64,000 nt of DNA from Ceriagrion tenellum. Its lineage: Eukaryota; Arthropoda; Insecta; Odonata; Coenagrionidae. Below, in pieces: positions 34,841 to 45,791 of the stretch. The notes beneath the pieces were generated by a model. That model saw nothing but the letters and a program-made list of their open reading frames with translations. It was not told the origin of the DNA and did not search any database. Positions within the stretch are counted from its first letter, which is position 1; every line of letters begins with the position of its first letter. The DNA lies in the NCBI GenBank assembly GCA_963169105.1, contig OY720632.1:191582448-191646447 (forward strand). Direction: 5' to 3'. The translations under genes were made by a program, and so were the position numbers.

Positions 34841-35399
34841 ACGGGTCGTTCGATTCGATATATCTGCAGCTCTATCGATACGGGTATTCGCAACCATTTC
34901 CACCACACGGCCGCCGTGCTAACTGAGCTTATACTGCCATGGTACACCCGAGGAAATCTGCGAATATACATGGTTCAAGTCGCCATTTCCAACACAAATA
35001 TTCTGCCAAATCAAGAAAAACTTTGATCAACTTATGATATGCTTGTACGCCAAAATAAGCACATTAGCAGCGGACGTGTCTACGTTGCGAAGACCCAAGG
35101 TCATTCAAAACCAAGTGTATTTTTTCTTCGATACAGGTCTTCGCAACCAAACAAGTCCGCCATTAATGTGCTCAAATAAGCATGGTCTCCATAAGTGTAG
35201 CATAGGTTTCTCAACGTTTTCGTTGATTTGGCGGTGAATTTGTATTCAAAACGAAGACTTGCGCGTCATATTCGTACGTTACCTTTGATGTGCTACTGTA
35301 GTGCATACATTAATGCACATTAATGGCGGACGAGCGGTGGATTTGGTAGCGAAGACCCATATCGATAGAGCTACAGATATATCGAATCGAACAACCCTG
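34841..35399. mobile_element. Fold-back (long inverted repeat) element with nested inner arms
   Basis: Outer arms of about 75 bp: left begins ACGGGTCGTTCGATTCGATA, complement of the right begins CAGGGTTGTTCGATTCGATA; both continue with CAGCTCTATCGATA-type and CGCAACC/CGCTACC phrases and end at GCCGCC/GTCCGCC. Inside, two more arms (about 35057-35095 and 35138-35175) repeat the inner part of the outer arm (GCACATTA..GCGGAC ... TTGCGAAGAC) as a second inverted pair. Non-coding. The CAGGG start resembles hAT ends; target duplication not found. Confidence 0.65.
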
Positions 35400-36655
35400 G
35401 CGAAGACCTATTTCGAAGGAAGAATTCAATGGATATTTAACGACCATGGAAGTGCTTTCACCAAGGCATACAAGTAAGAATTGGGTTTCCTCAGGAAAAT
35501 ATCCTCCTATGCCGTAATTTGAACCTAGCTGATAGATTGGAAAGTCAAAACTCTAGCAAACATTCTCTGAGGTATCTCTGAAGCCTAGATATCATCAGAA
35601 ATTTAACAGTGTTTAGGTTGTATCAATCCTAAACATTTTTTTTTAAATAAATCAATCACTCGTCTCTGTAGCAGGTGAGGGATATCATGCGCCCTTAAAT
35701 ATCGTTCGTCTACTTTTTAAAAACTTGAATGCATGGAATGGAGGCAGGCGATTGATTTAATATTTCAGCGACAGACCTATATCCGTCACATCAGTCTCCA
35801 GCGAAGTCCTTGGACATGTGATTCCTAGTTCAATCATGAAAGACTTGGAGGTTCTGAAACCTTATGAATCCCAACAAGTACTTTTTACCCACGATATTCT
35901 AATGTCGGGGAAATCTATCATTCCAGTTCAAGCTATTTTCCTTGAATTCAAAAAAAAACCATTGGATTAAGTGTGTCATAGAAAATAATTTATTCAGTTA
36001 TAATCTTACTGGTTAAACGACGACGCAATGTCTCGGATGAAAGAATTCAAAAGCCTCCGCGTACTTTAGCACTGTTTCGAATGGCGTTATCTTTAAAGAA
36101 GTGAATTCACAAGGTGAGCCCCACAGGGAAGTGAGATAGGTCCACTTTTGATCTTTGCGTGTATTGATGAAATCGTAGAGGACGCGACGCCTCAGGGTGT
36201 ATGGGAAATCCGAGGTAATAATGACGAGAAAGCGCAAACGAAGGACATTGTGGTATGTCGTGATTGGTGGAACGCATAACAGGGTCGCTGTCATAATTAA
36301 ATTTGAAAAGAGTAGAGTGCAGCAAAGCATTGATGGAAGAAGAACAACTCTCCTACGTAAGGACGACAATTCATCAAAGAAGATCGTTACGGACACCGTA
36401 GGATCCGTGTTCAAAGGTCAGGGGTAACGATGATTATTCGATAAAATGGTCCAGGTAATCGTTAATTAGGATCATGTACCAGATAAATGCGACGGTAAAA
36501 TAAGGGGACTTGACAACTTTTCCATTTTTTAGTCGATATATTGCACAGGGTGCCATTTAATTGGATCCTCATAACGCAGGCCTGGAGAACCAAGTTAGAT
36601 GGCTGACAGGGAACATCGGTAAGGTATAAATTAGGTCGTTACACTGATTTCATTA
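35400..36655. other. Intron 4 stretch, nothing assigned
   Basis: A 133-codon frame on the - strand (36013-36414) overlaps a 76-codon + frame; neither shows a domain. Confidence 0.4.
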
Positions 36656-36659
36656 GTGC

Positions 36660-36905
36660 TTCTGCAACAGCTGGAATGGGAATCGCCTTTACATTGTCAA
36701 TTAGAGTTTAAGCTTAATCTTTTAAGTTCCAAGTCTATATCTTTTCTGACCAAGTGAAAGGCATTTTAACGAAATCTCACTTCCTTCAATAGATTACATA
36801 GTTAGCATATGACAAGGGAAGTTGATTGCAGAACAGACTGGTTAAAAATGACGTTTTTACGCAAGCGACCAGAGATCATTGAAACAACTGTCATTGACAA
36901 CTTAT
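36660..36905 (+). pseudogene. Very decayed CR1-like RT C-terminus
   Basis: Readable blocks QLEWESPLHCQLEFKLNLL and VDCRTDWLKMTFLRKRPEI line up with LGWESLSQRRLNYRLNLL and LDCRTDRYKMSFFPRTI of the copies at 90-893 and 2124-2942. Several stops and frame changes between. Confidence 0.5.
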
Positions 36906-37339
36906 AATTTGGTTTTTGTCAAGTAAAGCAGCTAAGTATTTAATTTGTTGTCTAACGATTTTGTCTCGATTTGACAAGAAGAAATAATTTGGTTAATTCT
37001 TCCAACAGTCTTTGAGTATATTTGCTGTATCTCGGGGTGCAATTATGAAGTACCATATTCAGAAATAGTACAGCGGCAATAAGACTAATATCATATTGTG
37101 AATATAAATTATTGTAGACGGATTCACTTTATAGAATTTTTCCATGATTAATACAGTTGATACAATTTTTTTTTCGTTTTTATCATATAGTAAAACATAT
37201 GTCTATGAAAGTTGTCCTCCTGACATGTCTTATCCGGTTTTAACTAATACATCCATGAAATCAAGGAATCTCGTATTTCATAGACCCCAGTTTCCATAAA
37301 ATTAATAGTTGAAGGCTTAACTTTGGGGAAGGTTACCGC
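36906..37339. other. Intron 4 stretch, nothing assigned
   Basis: AT-rich, no structure noted. Confidence 0.35.
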
Positions 37340-37604
37340 AGACATGACGAAGAAGAAAAATCTCTTAGTAAATTCCACACTTAAAACTTTTATTACCGAC
37401 TTGGGTTCCGATTGCCTTGCGATCATTTTCAAAGGTTTGAAAGTCATTTGAATTTCAAAAGATTATTAATCAGTCATTGCAATCACTGCAATCATTTTCA
37501 AACCTTTGAAAATGATTGCGAGGCAAAAATCGAAACCTAGGCCGGTAATAAAAAAATTTAAGTGTGGAATTTACGAAGATATTTTTCTTTTTCGTCATGC
37601 CCAG
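37340..37604. repeat. Inverted pair of Penelope-type hammerhead-like 3' ends
   Basis: Two arms of about 100 bp (37340-37440 on the - strand, 37496-37604 on the + strand) are inverted copies with about 55 bases between. Each reads, in its own sense, TTTGAAAATGAT, a short hairpin around GCAAGGC, ATCGAAACC (ATCGGAACC in one), a TCGGT/CCGGT block, GGTAATAAA and TAAGTGTGGAATTTAC. The order resembles the hammerhead ribozyme layout found at Penelope-like element ends (CUGANGA, stem II, GAAA, stem III, NUH), compare 57480-57520. Both cores carry changes (TTGAAAA for CUGANGA) and are probably inactive. Confidence 0.55.
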
Positions 37605-37712
37605 TTTCCATCCCATCTTGCGTGCATAAAAACGCGCTCATTAATTTATATCAATGCATTAGCCGCGTAGTAATCTAGTTTCTGTGGAAAAGGCAGAATC
37701 GTCTCTCTCTTA

Positions 37713-38420
37713 GAGCTGTATTTCACCGGGACACCATGGCGGCGCAACCAGTCGCCGTGACCAACAAAATGTATACAGCTCTATGGAGATTATCCCACCG
37801 TGTCTATCCCACTGGTGTCCGCTTGGTGGCGCAACCAATTTGGTGGCGCGACCAGCATGGAGTCGTGCACAGAATGTCACTGGCAGCGCCGCCACGCTTG
37901 TTGCGCCACCACTAATTAGTATAGCTCTGTATGGTGTCTCACTCACTCGGCCGCCAGTCGCGCTGCCAGTGACGCCCCCCCCATTCCCTCGCACTCTCCT
38001 CATTCATCCGCGTACAGTGTTGTTGTTGTTGTCATGGCGTTTGTTTAGGTACAGCGTACTCTATGATGGATAATTTCGATACAGAAATGTTTCTTATCGA
38101 AATACAAAGTGGACAATCTCCTTGGGATAGTTCATCACCGGATTATTCCAATAGAGACTTGAAAACGAAATGTTGGGAGGGAGTAGTTGATTTATTTGGA
38201 GGACAGGGGCAAACTTTTGAGTAAAAGAAAGATCTAGGTAAGTGTTCAAAATTATATTTTTATTAATGGATATAATTATTATGCCATGCAAGTGGGTTGA
38301 TACTGTGGGTTGCCATTTTGATACTGTGGCGATTCTGGCGTCTCTATGGCGTCTTGGTTTGGAGACACCACGGTTGCGCGAATGTTTGTGTGACCGTGAT
38401 GTCCTAGTGAAATAGCACCC
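37713..38420. mobile_element. PIF/Harbinger-like MITE, 708 bp (intron 4)
   Basis: Left end GAGCTGTATTTCACCGGGAC and complement of the right GGGTGCTATTTCACTAGGAC make an imperfect inverted repeat; both sides have TTA (37710-37712, 38421-38423). The left third is GC-rich with several repeats of GGTGGCGC/GCGCCACC (37735-37980). No transposase; different subfamily from 27032-27669. Confidence 0.7.
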
Positions 38421-38593
38421 TTAGTCAACAGGACAATGAAACGGAAATGGAAAGGACATGGACAAGGAAATTAACGCCTTTATAACGAAGCCAAAATAAA
38501 GTGCCCTCCTATGAAATCAATTACTTTCCCAAGTAAATATGAAATATGTGTCTTTTTGCCTTGTGTTATTTAGGTGATTTTTCCCCCCAACAG

Positions 38594-38706
38594 GCAACAG
38601 GCGTCCTGTCTTCGACTTCACTGAGCACAATGTGACCGGACATCCGGACGGAATGACAATTGACCGAGACGGAAATCTCTGGGTGGCATGTTTTGGAGGT
38701 TCGCAG
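38594..38706 (+). CDS. Regucalcin/SMP-30-like, coding exon 5
   Basis: Acceptor CCAACAG|GC restores codon 236 (Ser). Encodes residues 236-273: NRRPVFDFTEHNVTG followed by HPDGMTIDRDGNLWVACFGG, in which Asp254 of PDGM matches the catalytic/metal Asp of the family. Donor CAG|GTAATG at 38706/38707, phase 0. It follows an 8.7-kb intron packed with transposons. Confidence 0.9.
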
Positions 38707-39330
38707 GTAATGATAATTGTCTTTTTTTTGCTACTGGCAGATTATCAACAGAAAGGGATAAAAGTAAGAAACGATTGAGTGTTTCTGATAATTCAACTGT
38801 GAACCTGAATACCCATATATAATGTTAGACTATTTTACAAAGTGAAAAATTGCCCGTTTAGTCACTTTAGGAGACGTGGTTTGACGCCATTTTACTAATC
38901 CTTTTGCTCTCTAAACAGTGGAAGTTCATTAGTGCGTCAGATTTTTCGTTCCAGTGCCTCAGACTTTCTTATCAAGAACCAATTTTGAGCATACATGGAA
39001 AACTATAGGAATTATAAGTTGAAATATGTATATTGTAATAGAATCCTAATTACAGGCACTTTCCCCAATGTGAGACCACATTTCCAAACACAAAACAAGT
39101 GCTGCCGCTCGAAGGTGTTTTGGATGAGTCTCGTTTTCTGAACTTGGGTCTCGCCTAAGAGTCTTAAGTCGTGAGAAACTCGCCTGGTTTTCGTGCCGGA
39201 TATGGTGAATGAAAAATGAAGAAAAGCAATTCACCATGTCAAAGTGACCAGACCAAGAGAACAGTCCGTTCAGGTGCATCGATGTTCAAGCAATTAGTGA
39301 TAATAAGGTTAAGTGTCTCGATTTTGTTTT
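38707..39330. other. Start of intron 5, nothing assigned
   Basis: After the exon 5 donor; no clear element, though a decayed LINE fragment on the - strand may extend into it from 39330 upward. Confidence 0.35.
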
Positions 39331-39499
39331 CAGCGACATCAGCTGTGAATAGTTGACTCCGATCCTTGGAAAGAAAATCGTTCTGGTAATCGAAGGCGAC
39401 GAGTCCCTTCAAGTCGCGTGAAAGGAACGACTTTGGCGGAGGACGACGATATGCGCGGTGAATTTATATAATTCGCGATGTGTGCACGAGGTCATGAGG

Positions 39500-39790
39500 G
39501 GATAAAAAAGGAACAGAATATCCACTGAGTCGTGTTTACAATTTTCTCAAGTTCGTCGACAATACAAGTCGATGAGAGTAGCTATGGCTGGAGGCAGTGT
39601 GGTGAGCAGGTTGAGACAGAAACCAGGTGGTGAATATCGCTGAAAAGAGAGTTCCTTGAATACTGGATCTCATAGTAGTTCCGATGCATGTCTACGTTGA
39701 AGTCTCCGATAATTACAATATTGTTATATGAGGCATTATGTGTAGAAAGAACATACCTACTCAGGGTGTTTGAAATCTACGCACCCCACA
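39500..39790 (-). pseudogene. LINE endonuclease remnant
   Basis: The - strand reads YVLSTHNASYNNIVIIGDFN followed by VDMHRNYYE, the central GDFN motif of LINE endonucleases with its usual preceding strand. Flanking sequence on both sides is too decayed to follow, so limits are approximate. Confidence 0.55.
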
Positions 39791-41658
39791 TCTTGACGAA
39801 ATACCAAAATAGGTCGTCTTAGTAAACCACTGATATCCGCAGGACTTAGTAATCCCATTTTACTGTATTCCCAATGATTACCCACTCGAAGTTCCTAGTC
39901 TGGAGTACTTGAGGGAGTTGCCGTGATTCGAGCCGATGGGTATCTCTTGTTGCGACTTTTTTATTTTCTCATTTTTTGTTATTGATTTATCGAGATCCGC
40001 AAATTGGCGAAAAATAAATAAATGTATGAAAATGAATGAGGTGATGAGTGACCATTCTGAACTTCCCCAGGACCTTCAATCACAGCCGCATAAGTTAGGA
40101 ACCAAGAGAAAATTCGGTGTGTGCATGACGTATGTAAATAGTTACATTCACGTCTTTTAACGATGTTACTTAAACGTAATCCCCAAATGATTTCGTCCAA
40201 ACGAGAAAAAAAAAACGTTCGGATGGTTGGACATATAGTAACTCGTCTCAAAGCACGTTGGTTCGAGCGTTATACTAACGTTTTTTCTGAGGTTATCGCG
40301 CTGCTGGTGGACTGATAAAATGGAGGAATTCCAGAAGCACACAGGTTGGAGAGGCTATACCCTCCTCGGTCCTGGCGTATTGTATACAATACATTGAATT
40401 TGGAATTTTTTTCCCGCTCAGAAACGCAAAATATTGGCAACGCCACTAGTTCAGCGCTTGCTGATAAGTGGCAGCATCATTAAGAACCTTTATTCACAGA
40501 GATATTAACTCTGCAAACATGACTTACAACGCAAAACGCAAGTATGAAGAATTTTCCAAAAATAATGCCGGATATGTCTCGGGACTGAGGAGGTTTAACT
40601 GGGCATTTAAGATCATGGAAGTGAGGGAGGGGAGAGAGAGAGAGAGGAGTTGGAAGCGGAGGAAATGAAGGGTGCGAATGACATCGATGCGTGGATGGTT
40701 AAACGACAAAGAGATGAGGATGGTTGGTTAAACTGAAGTCAGGAGTTAATTAGCTCCTGAACGGAATGAGACGTGGATAAGGGCAGGTAGTGTTCAGGAA
40801 TTGCGAATAGAGCTGCCGTAGAGGATTATGATGTCCCCGCACAGCTATTCGAGAGTTGGAAGAAAAGGGGGAAACATTTTTTCGCGCCCATACACAGCGA
40901 GGATGTAAATCCATTGATCCATTGAACGGGAAAGCAACGTTGCGCGGAGATTATAGAGCGGTGATCCATTTTATCATTACTTGGCAGGATATGAGGAAAT
41001 AGATGAATTACCAGAGGATGGCATTCGTTAATGGATGATAGGGCTTCTAGGAAAAATATACTTATGCTTCTCCACATTTCTTTCCTGGAATTGGATTCAT
41101 GTATAACTCTCCGAGTTTATTTAAGTCTTCGGTTAATTAAAGTATAGTAGCTGAATAGTGCAGTTTAAGGAGACCCAAACACTCCCTTCACTGGAGAAAT
41201 TCACGACCGGGATGAGCAAAATTATGTGAGGGAAGAGATACTGATACTCTTAAAAAACAATCAAGTTTCAACCAATACATAGTTATTAATGGCAGTGATA
41301 TGTAGGTACTGCATTTCTACTTATAAGACTTCATTGCAGCTATGTTATGATCACTTGAATGTGGAATCCTCTGGGTAAAGCGGCTTTTATTAGTCTCTTT
41401 AAATTTGTTTGGTGTTCGAAAGAAAAAAGGAGAAAAAATGCATTAGAAAACTTCGGCCCATGGTCACTTATTCCTTTCATCCACAAAACCAGACACTTAA
41501 GTCAATTTGACTGGAATGGACATTTTTGAGAGGTAGTAAAGTGTAATTTATTCATCATCTCATTCCAGGAATGACTGCAATCATCAAACATGGAATGTTT
41601 ATATTATGGACGGGTTGTCAAATATTATTCACTCTGCAACATTTCTCTTCATCCACAG
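39791..41658. other. Rest of intron 5, nothing assigned
   Basis: No element ends or coding blocks recognised; a (GA)n run of about 14 bases lies near 40630. Confidence 0.4.
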
Positions 41659-41904
41659 GTCATCTACGTTGACCCGCGAAAGAACGAACTTCTGGGACGA
41701 ATAGCCATCCCAGCCGAGAGGGTGACCTCCGCGGCTTTTGGAGGACCCCATTTGGATGTCCTCTACGTCACAACATCCAGATTTGGCCTGACCCCAGAGC
41801 AGTTGGCAAAGCAGCCACATGCAGGCTATGTATTTGCCATCACTGGACTTGGTATTCACGGCCTGCCTGGACAAAGTGCTATACGACAAAAGGACGCGAA
41901 TTAG
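41659..41904 (+). CDS. Regucalcin/SMP-30-like, terminal coding exon 6
   Basis: Acceptor CATCCACAG|GTC, phase 0. Encodes residues 274-354: VIYVDPRKNELLGRIAIPAE, then TSAAFGGPHLDVLYVTTSR, the family's last-blade motif, and ends AGYVFAITGLGIHGLPG plus a short tail and TAG. The end matches the usual regucalcin C-terminus (glyfaitglg-type) so the protein is complete. The next transcription signal is AATAAA at 41954. Joined to the other five exons with no stop and correct phases, this is the only intact protein gene I find in the window. Confidence 0.9.
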   Translation, partial: VIYVDPRKNELLGRIAIPAERVTSAAFGGPHLDVLYVTTSRFGLTPEQLAKQPHAGYVFAITGLGIHGLPGQSAIRQKDAN

Positions 41905-41953
41905 AATCGTCTGTCATGAGCACAACTATGTGCAAAATGTCAACGTTGATGTT

Positions 41954-41959
41954 AATAAA
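41954..41959 (+). terminator. Polyadenylation signal of the regucalcin-like gene
   Basis: Perfect AATAAA hexamer 50 bases after the stop codon, followed within 25 bases by GT-rich sequence (GATTGCGTGCTG). It gives a very short 3' UTR. Position is seen; function is inferred. Confidence 0.6.
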
Positions 41960-42499
41960 TGATTGCGTGCTGACGCACCACACAGGAAAACTCTCATGTT
42001 GGTTCTGATTTTGTCATATTCCCTTAACCTGGATCCACCCCATGTAACAAATGAGTCACACATTGCATTGTTCGTTCCTCTCCAATTGTCGTCGCCTCCT
42101 CACGGCGCCCTGAATTTGTGCGTTTTTGTCTTAGTTAGTGTGAATGAGGAAGGCTAGGGCTTTATTTCAGTGTAAGTTGTATCATGTAAGACTGTGCACA
42201 TGTTCTCTTTCTACCACAGGTACTTCTATGTCTTGCCTGAAACCTGATAATGGACATTCGCCTTGTGTAAGTATTTAGTTTTTTTATTTATTATTACCAT
42301 TACAATGATTATTTTTGGTATTTAGTAACATAAAAAAGCAACCTTGTTCATAAATTATTAATAATATTTCATTTTTGAGAACTTAAATTTCCATTTTTGA
42401 GAACTATTTTGATAAAAGCTAGTGTGACATAAATGTCACATTGGGCATATCTGTATGCAATCATTTCACGTTGGAAAATTTTAATGTTTTTAAGTCTCT
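41960..42499. other. Intergenic stretch between regucalcin-like gene and piggyBac remnant
   Basis: No gene recognised; may include the 5' end of the piggyBac, whose terminus I could not locate. Confidence 0.4.
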
Positions 42500-43930
42500 A
42501 CCAGGTGGCTCGGAATCCCAATGTTGCAGCTTTAGCATATTTGCGAAATGATTTATGGTATCTCACTTTTTTACCACGGAATTATCCCTCAGTCAAATTT
42601 TATAATCCTTGCGCTATCTATTTCAGAGATATTATGCTGCATGAAGCAATAGAGCTTCTTGAAAATGAAGACATAGATGATGTAGCTACCCTGAGCCACC
42701 AAATCCAGCAGTTGTGTCTATTGAAGACAGTGCAGAGTGGCAAGACATAATTAGACTGCAGAGAGCTTCGCGCAATAGCGGAGCTTATTTCAAGGAGTCG
42801 GGACGATGACGAAGCTCCAAATGTACTACAATCGAACTCTACAATTTCGACAGTTGATGTTAATAATGAGCAGGATTTAAACTTGGGAGGGCCTACTAAA
42901 CTACACAAACCAAAAAAGGTAAAACGGGGTGCAACATCTTGGAAAATGGAAGATATTTTTAAGATAAATGGTATCTTCTCTGAAACAGATTTTTCGCCAT
43001 TGAGGGACAAGTCTTGTGTTGAGCATTTTGAAAGTTTTTTTTTCAGATAACTTTTTCGAGTCTTTTCTGCTTGACTCTGAAAAATACGCTGCATTTCTTA
43101 GCTGTTTATCATCTCGTATTAGTAAAGAGGAGATGAAAGTTTTATTAGTGATTCTCATATTATCAGGTTACAACATTGCTCCTTCCAAAAGATGCTATTG
43201 CGAATATTCCGGTGATGTCCATAACCCAATGGTTGTTGAAGAAATGCACAGGAATAGGTTCCTAGAGATTTCAAAGTTCCTTTATTGTGCAGAATACAAT
43301 GCCTGATATGAGGGACAAAATGTGGAAGTTAAGTCCAAGGTTCAATAAATTCAAAGTACGTTTCTGGGAGATGTTTCAAACAGCAGAATCTTTCCTTTGA
43401 CGAAAGTATGGTAGAATATTTGGTTAGGTTTTCCTAGAAACTTGATAGGTGGGAGGTACGGATCGCATGGACCAAAATATTACGGATGTGAGAATTTCTA
43501 TTCGTGGGAAAAAATGGCGGTGGAGTATTTTTTCTTGATTAGTGAATGTAGCCATAATGCTTGACAGCTAAATCTGAAATTTAATAGCAGTATGTCACAA
43601 TTAGGGTTTACACGAGCAATCGTCCAAACAAACCTGACCATATGTGAGATATGTCAGTGTCAACCCAAATATGTATAGCTGCCGAATAACTTCATTTTCA
43701 GGGGACGCAGCTCAGGAAATAAGTTATGATGATTGGGAGCATTTAGTCTCCACAATCCCAGATAAAAAAAGTCTTCGATGTGCACGAGATTGTTGTACTT
43801 CTGTCGTCTGCACAGTATGTCTAGAACGTAAAGTGGAACTGTTCAAAACTGCTTGTCTGTATACCACTCAAAGTAGAAAACACTAGTGTTACAAAAGTGA
43901 AAAAAGCCAATAAGTATCTAGACATAAGAC
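42500..43930 (+). pseudogene. piggyBac-like transposase, internally deleted and decayed
   Basis: N-terminal text with the acidic EAIELLENEDIDDVATL typical of PGBD-like proteins, then TSWKMEDIF, RDKSCVEHFESFF, ISKEEMKVLLVILILSGYN, MHRNRFLEISKFLYC, then a jump to GGTDRMDQN (about 43450-43480) and RISIRGKKWRWSIF, the late catalytic region, and finally a C-terminal cysteine cluster (SLRCARDC...CTVCLE...LFKTACLY). The central catalytic-domain segment between about 43400 and 43440 is missing; stops and frameshifts occur at 42750, 43048, 43300 and 43400-43440. Clearly dead. The TTAA-flanked ends were not found. Confidence 0.82.
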
Positions 43931-44689
43931 AAATTGATTCATATTTTAATTCATAGTTCTGTTCTTTAATATTTTTCTGTAGTTCCGTCACATATTTAAA
44001 AATAATATTATTCTGTATAAGGCGGTTAGACGCCGTTGAGCGGTACCCTTCACACGCATCGCCTTCCTTATCCTTTATCCTACCGTTTCAGTTCTTCCTC
44101 CCGCATTCCAGCCGCCTCTTGCACTCCTGGTTGCCCATATAGGCCAAAATGGACTTTGTTTCCTTAGAGTGAATAGAACCATGACGACATTTACAGCCAA
44201 TGAGCTGTGGGAACCTGGTCACGAGGGTACGCATTGAGGAGGAGATGAGACGAGCACTCTTGGCAGTCGGCGTCATGATGTACTGGGAGTTAGAGCGGAC
44301 CAAAAAAAAAGTGAGTCAAAATTTTCGAGTCGGGTAAGTCTTATTCGGTGCTGCGGCATAAAGCAAGAATTTTGATACCCGGGTCGACCCGATCGAACCA
44401 CGGGAAAACGTCCCGCACGGCGCTTGAATATTTAATCTTGCTAATCATAGAAATGAGAGGGATGATGCGCTGTCAGGGACCGAAATATCGTTCAGACAGA
44501 AAATTTCATGAGACAGAATGTTTGCAGAATGTCTATTTTAGTAGGAAAAAATAAACCAAGCTCGTATCTCCAAAAAGAAAAAAATAAAAAAATGTTTACA
44601 AAACAAATATTGCCTATTTTACAGGGGCAAATAAAGTTTTCCGCGAGTAATTCACAGCCAAAAACAAGATCAAAGTTTATTTACTTAAG
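43931..44689. other. Unassigned stretch
   Basis: Short frames on both strands without recognisable domains; boundary of the piggyBac right end unknown. Confidence 0.35.
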
Positions 44690-44930
44690 TATCTATCATT
44701 TGCAACTTTTAAGAGGAGCAATTGGCGTTGCTCTTCATCATTAGTCAAATTATTGCCCTTTACAAATTTAGTTACTAATTGTACAGCTATTTCCGCGGTA
44801 TCATTAACAATTTTGATGTTTTTCACAACACCAAGTCCTTTGAGGGAATCCTCGGTGAAATTCCAGTTACATGGAAAAATTTGTTAGATTATTTTGTGAC
44901 AAAGTCCTTGAGCTCTAACTGGACGAGTTT
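44690..44930 (-). pseudogene. Transposase-like C-terminal fragment (family unresolved)
   Basis: The - strand reads DSLKGLGVVKNIKIVNDTAE then IAVQLVTKFVKGNNLT and DEEQRQLLLLKVAND. The same segment, diverged, recurs inverted at 45626-45777 (SWRLDQDFLKGLSVVKNIK). The VNDTAE...DEEQ pattern resembles the C-terminus of a DDE-type, possibly hAT-like, transposase family in arthropods; that match is from memory of the pattern and not certain. Confidence 0.45.
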
Positions 44931-45099
44931 CAGAGGAGAACAAGAGTAAGCTCTTTGGGAAAATATTCTGTGAATGATGAACCACAGTAACTTGATTCGG
45001 AAACGGAAGAGATGGACCCTGGTAAGTTTTTCTACATTTTGAAAAAATGAGAATGCGCTGACATCAAACGTGTCATTCAGTCAAACTATACCCAGATTT

Positions 45100-45550
45100 C
45101 CAAGCTTTTGTTCCGCCAATTCCGAAGCGAATGAAGATATTAACTAAAGTGCTGACAACAGACCTGGACAAGACACAGACAAGTGATAGGTTTTCTGCAC
45201 ACATTGTGTCCAAGATCAGCTCTTCTGAACGACAGCTGAAGTTGTCCACCGAGGATGACAGCAGGCTTCTAAAGCTGAATATCTGTGACAGCAGAGTGTA
45301 TGTCTATAAATGGTTTCGCAATATCCTTATGCTCAAGGCTCCACGAAACGACCTGCTCTTCCTCCAGGCTCTGTGCAGGAACCGCAGATTAGGGTCGCAT
45401 TGGCAGGCAGCTTTGGAGAGTTTGCGGCTCACTTATGGCATTTGTCACCAAAACTGGTCTGCTTCGCCTTGTTTGATGATGAAGTGCCTTTGGACCAAAA
45501 ATGGGTATGGTCGAAGCTCTTCGTGAAAGGGCCGGAGAGAAAGAAGTAAT
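45100..45550 (+). pseudogene. Transposase-like N-terminal and internal fragments (family unresolved)
   Basis: Two overlapping frames: IPKRMKILTKVLTTDLDKTQ, TSDRFSAHIVSKI in one and, from 45310, SFGEFAAHLWHLSPKLVCFA, LFDDEVPLDQKWVWSKLF in another. The first looks like the N-terminal D..TSDR motif and the second like a late region of the same protein, so the middle is deleted. The copy continues at 45626-45791, interrupted by a 62-bp Gypsy-derived segment and then cut by the Gypsy LTR. Confidence 0.45.
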
Positions 45551-45567
45551 GTTCTGTTCTCCAGTTA

Positions 45568-45629
45568 TGACCCTAATCTTTTCCTAGTGAGTGCGTGAGC
45601 TTTTTCAAGGCTTTCTCGTAAGCGTCTCA
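45568..45629 (-). repeat. 62-bp copy of Gypsy integrase sequence outside the LTR
   Basis: Identical over 62 bases to 46652-46713 inside the neighbouring Gypsy element (region encoding RLRESLEKAHALTRKRLGSA on the - strand). It sits between two parts of the transposase fragment about 160 bases outside the Gypsy LTR. Confidence 0.85.
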
Positions 45630-45791
45630 AGCTCAAGGACTTAATCACAAAATAATCTAACAAATTTTTCAATGTAACTGGTATTTCACCGATCTTTATA
45701 GATAAAGACCCGAACTCGTGGAGGCTCGATCAGGATTTCCTCAAAGGACTTAGTGTTGTGAAAAACATCAAAAATGTTTTATCATTGCTAC
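45630..45791 (+). pseudogene. Second, inverted copy of the transposase C-terminal segment
   Basis: Matches the complement of 44811-44927 over most of its length (AAAATAATCTAACAAATTTTT, GTTGTGAAAAACATCAAAA) with an extra block of about 40 bases around 45700-45745. Cut at 45791 by the Gypsy LTR. Confidence 0.55.

Noticed and set aside
36013..36414. 133-codon - strand frame
   Set aside because: No recognisable domain, opposite-strand frame of similar quality overlaps it, and there is no splice or promoter context.
42500..43930. Domesticated piggyBac (host PGBD gene)
   Set aside because: The central catalytic region is deleted and several stops and frameshifts are present, so it is simply decayed.
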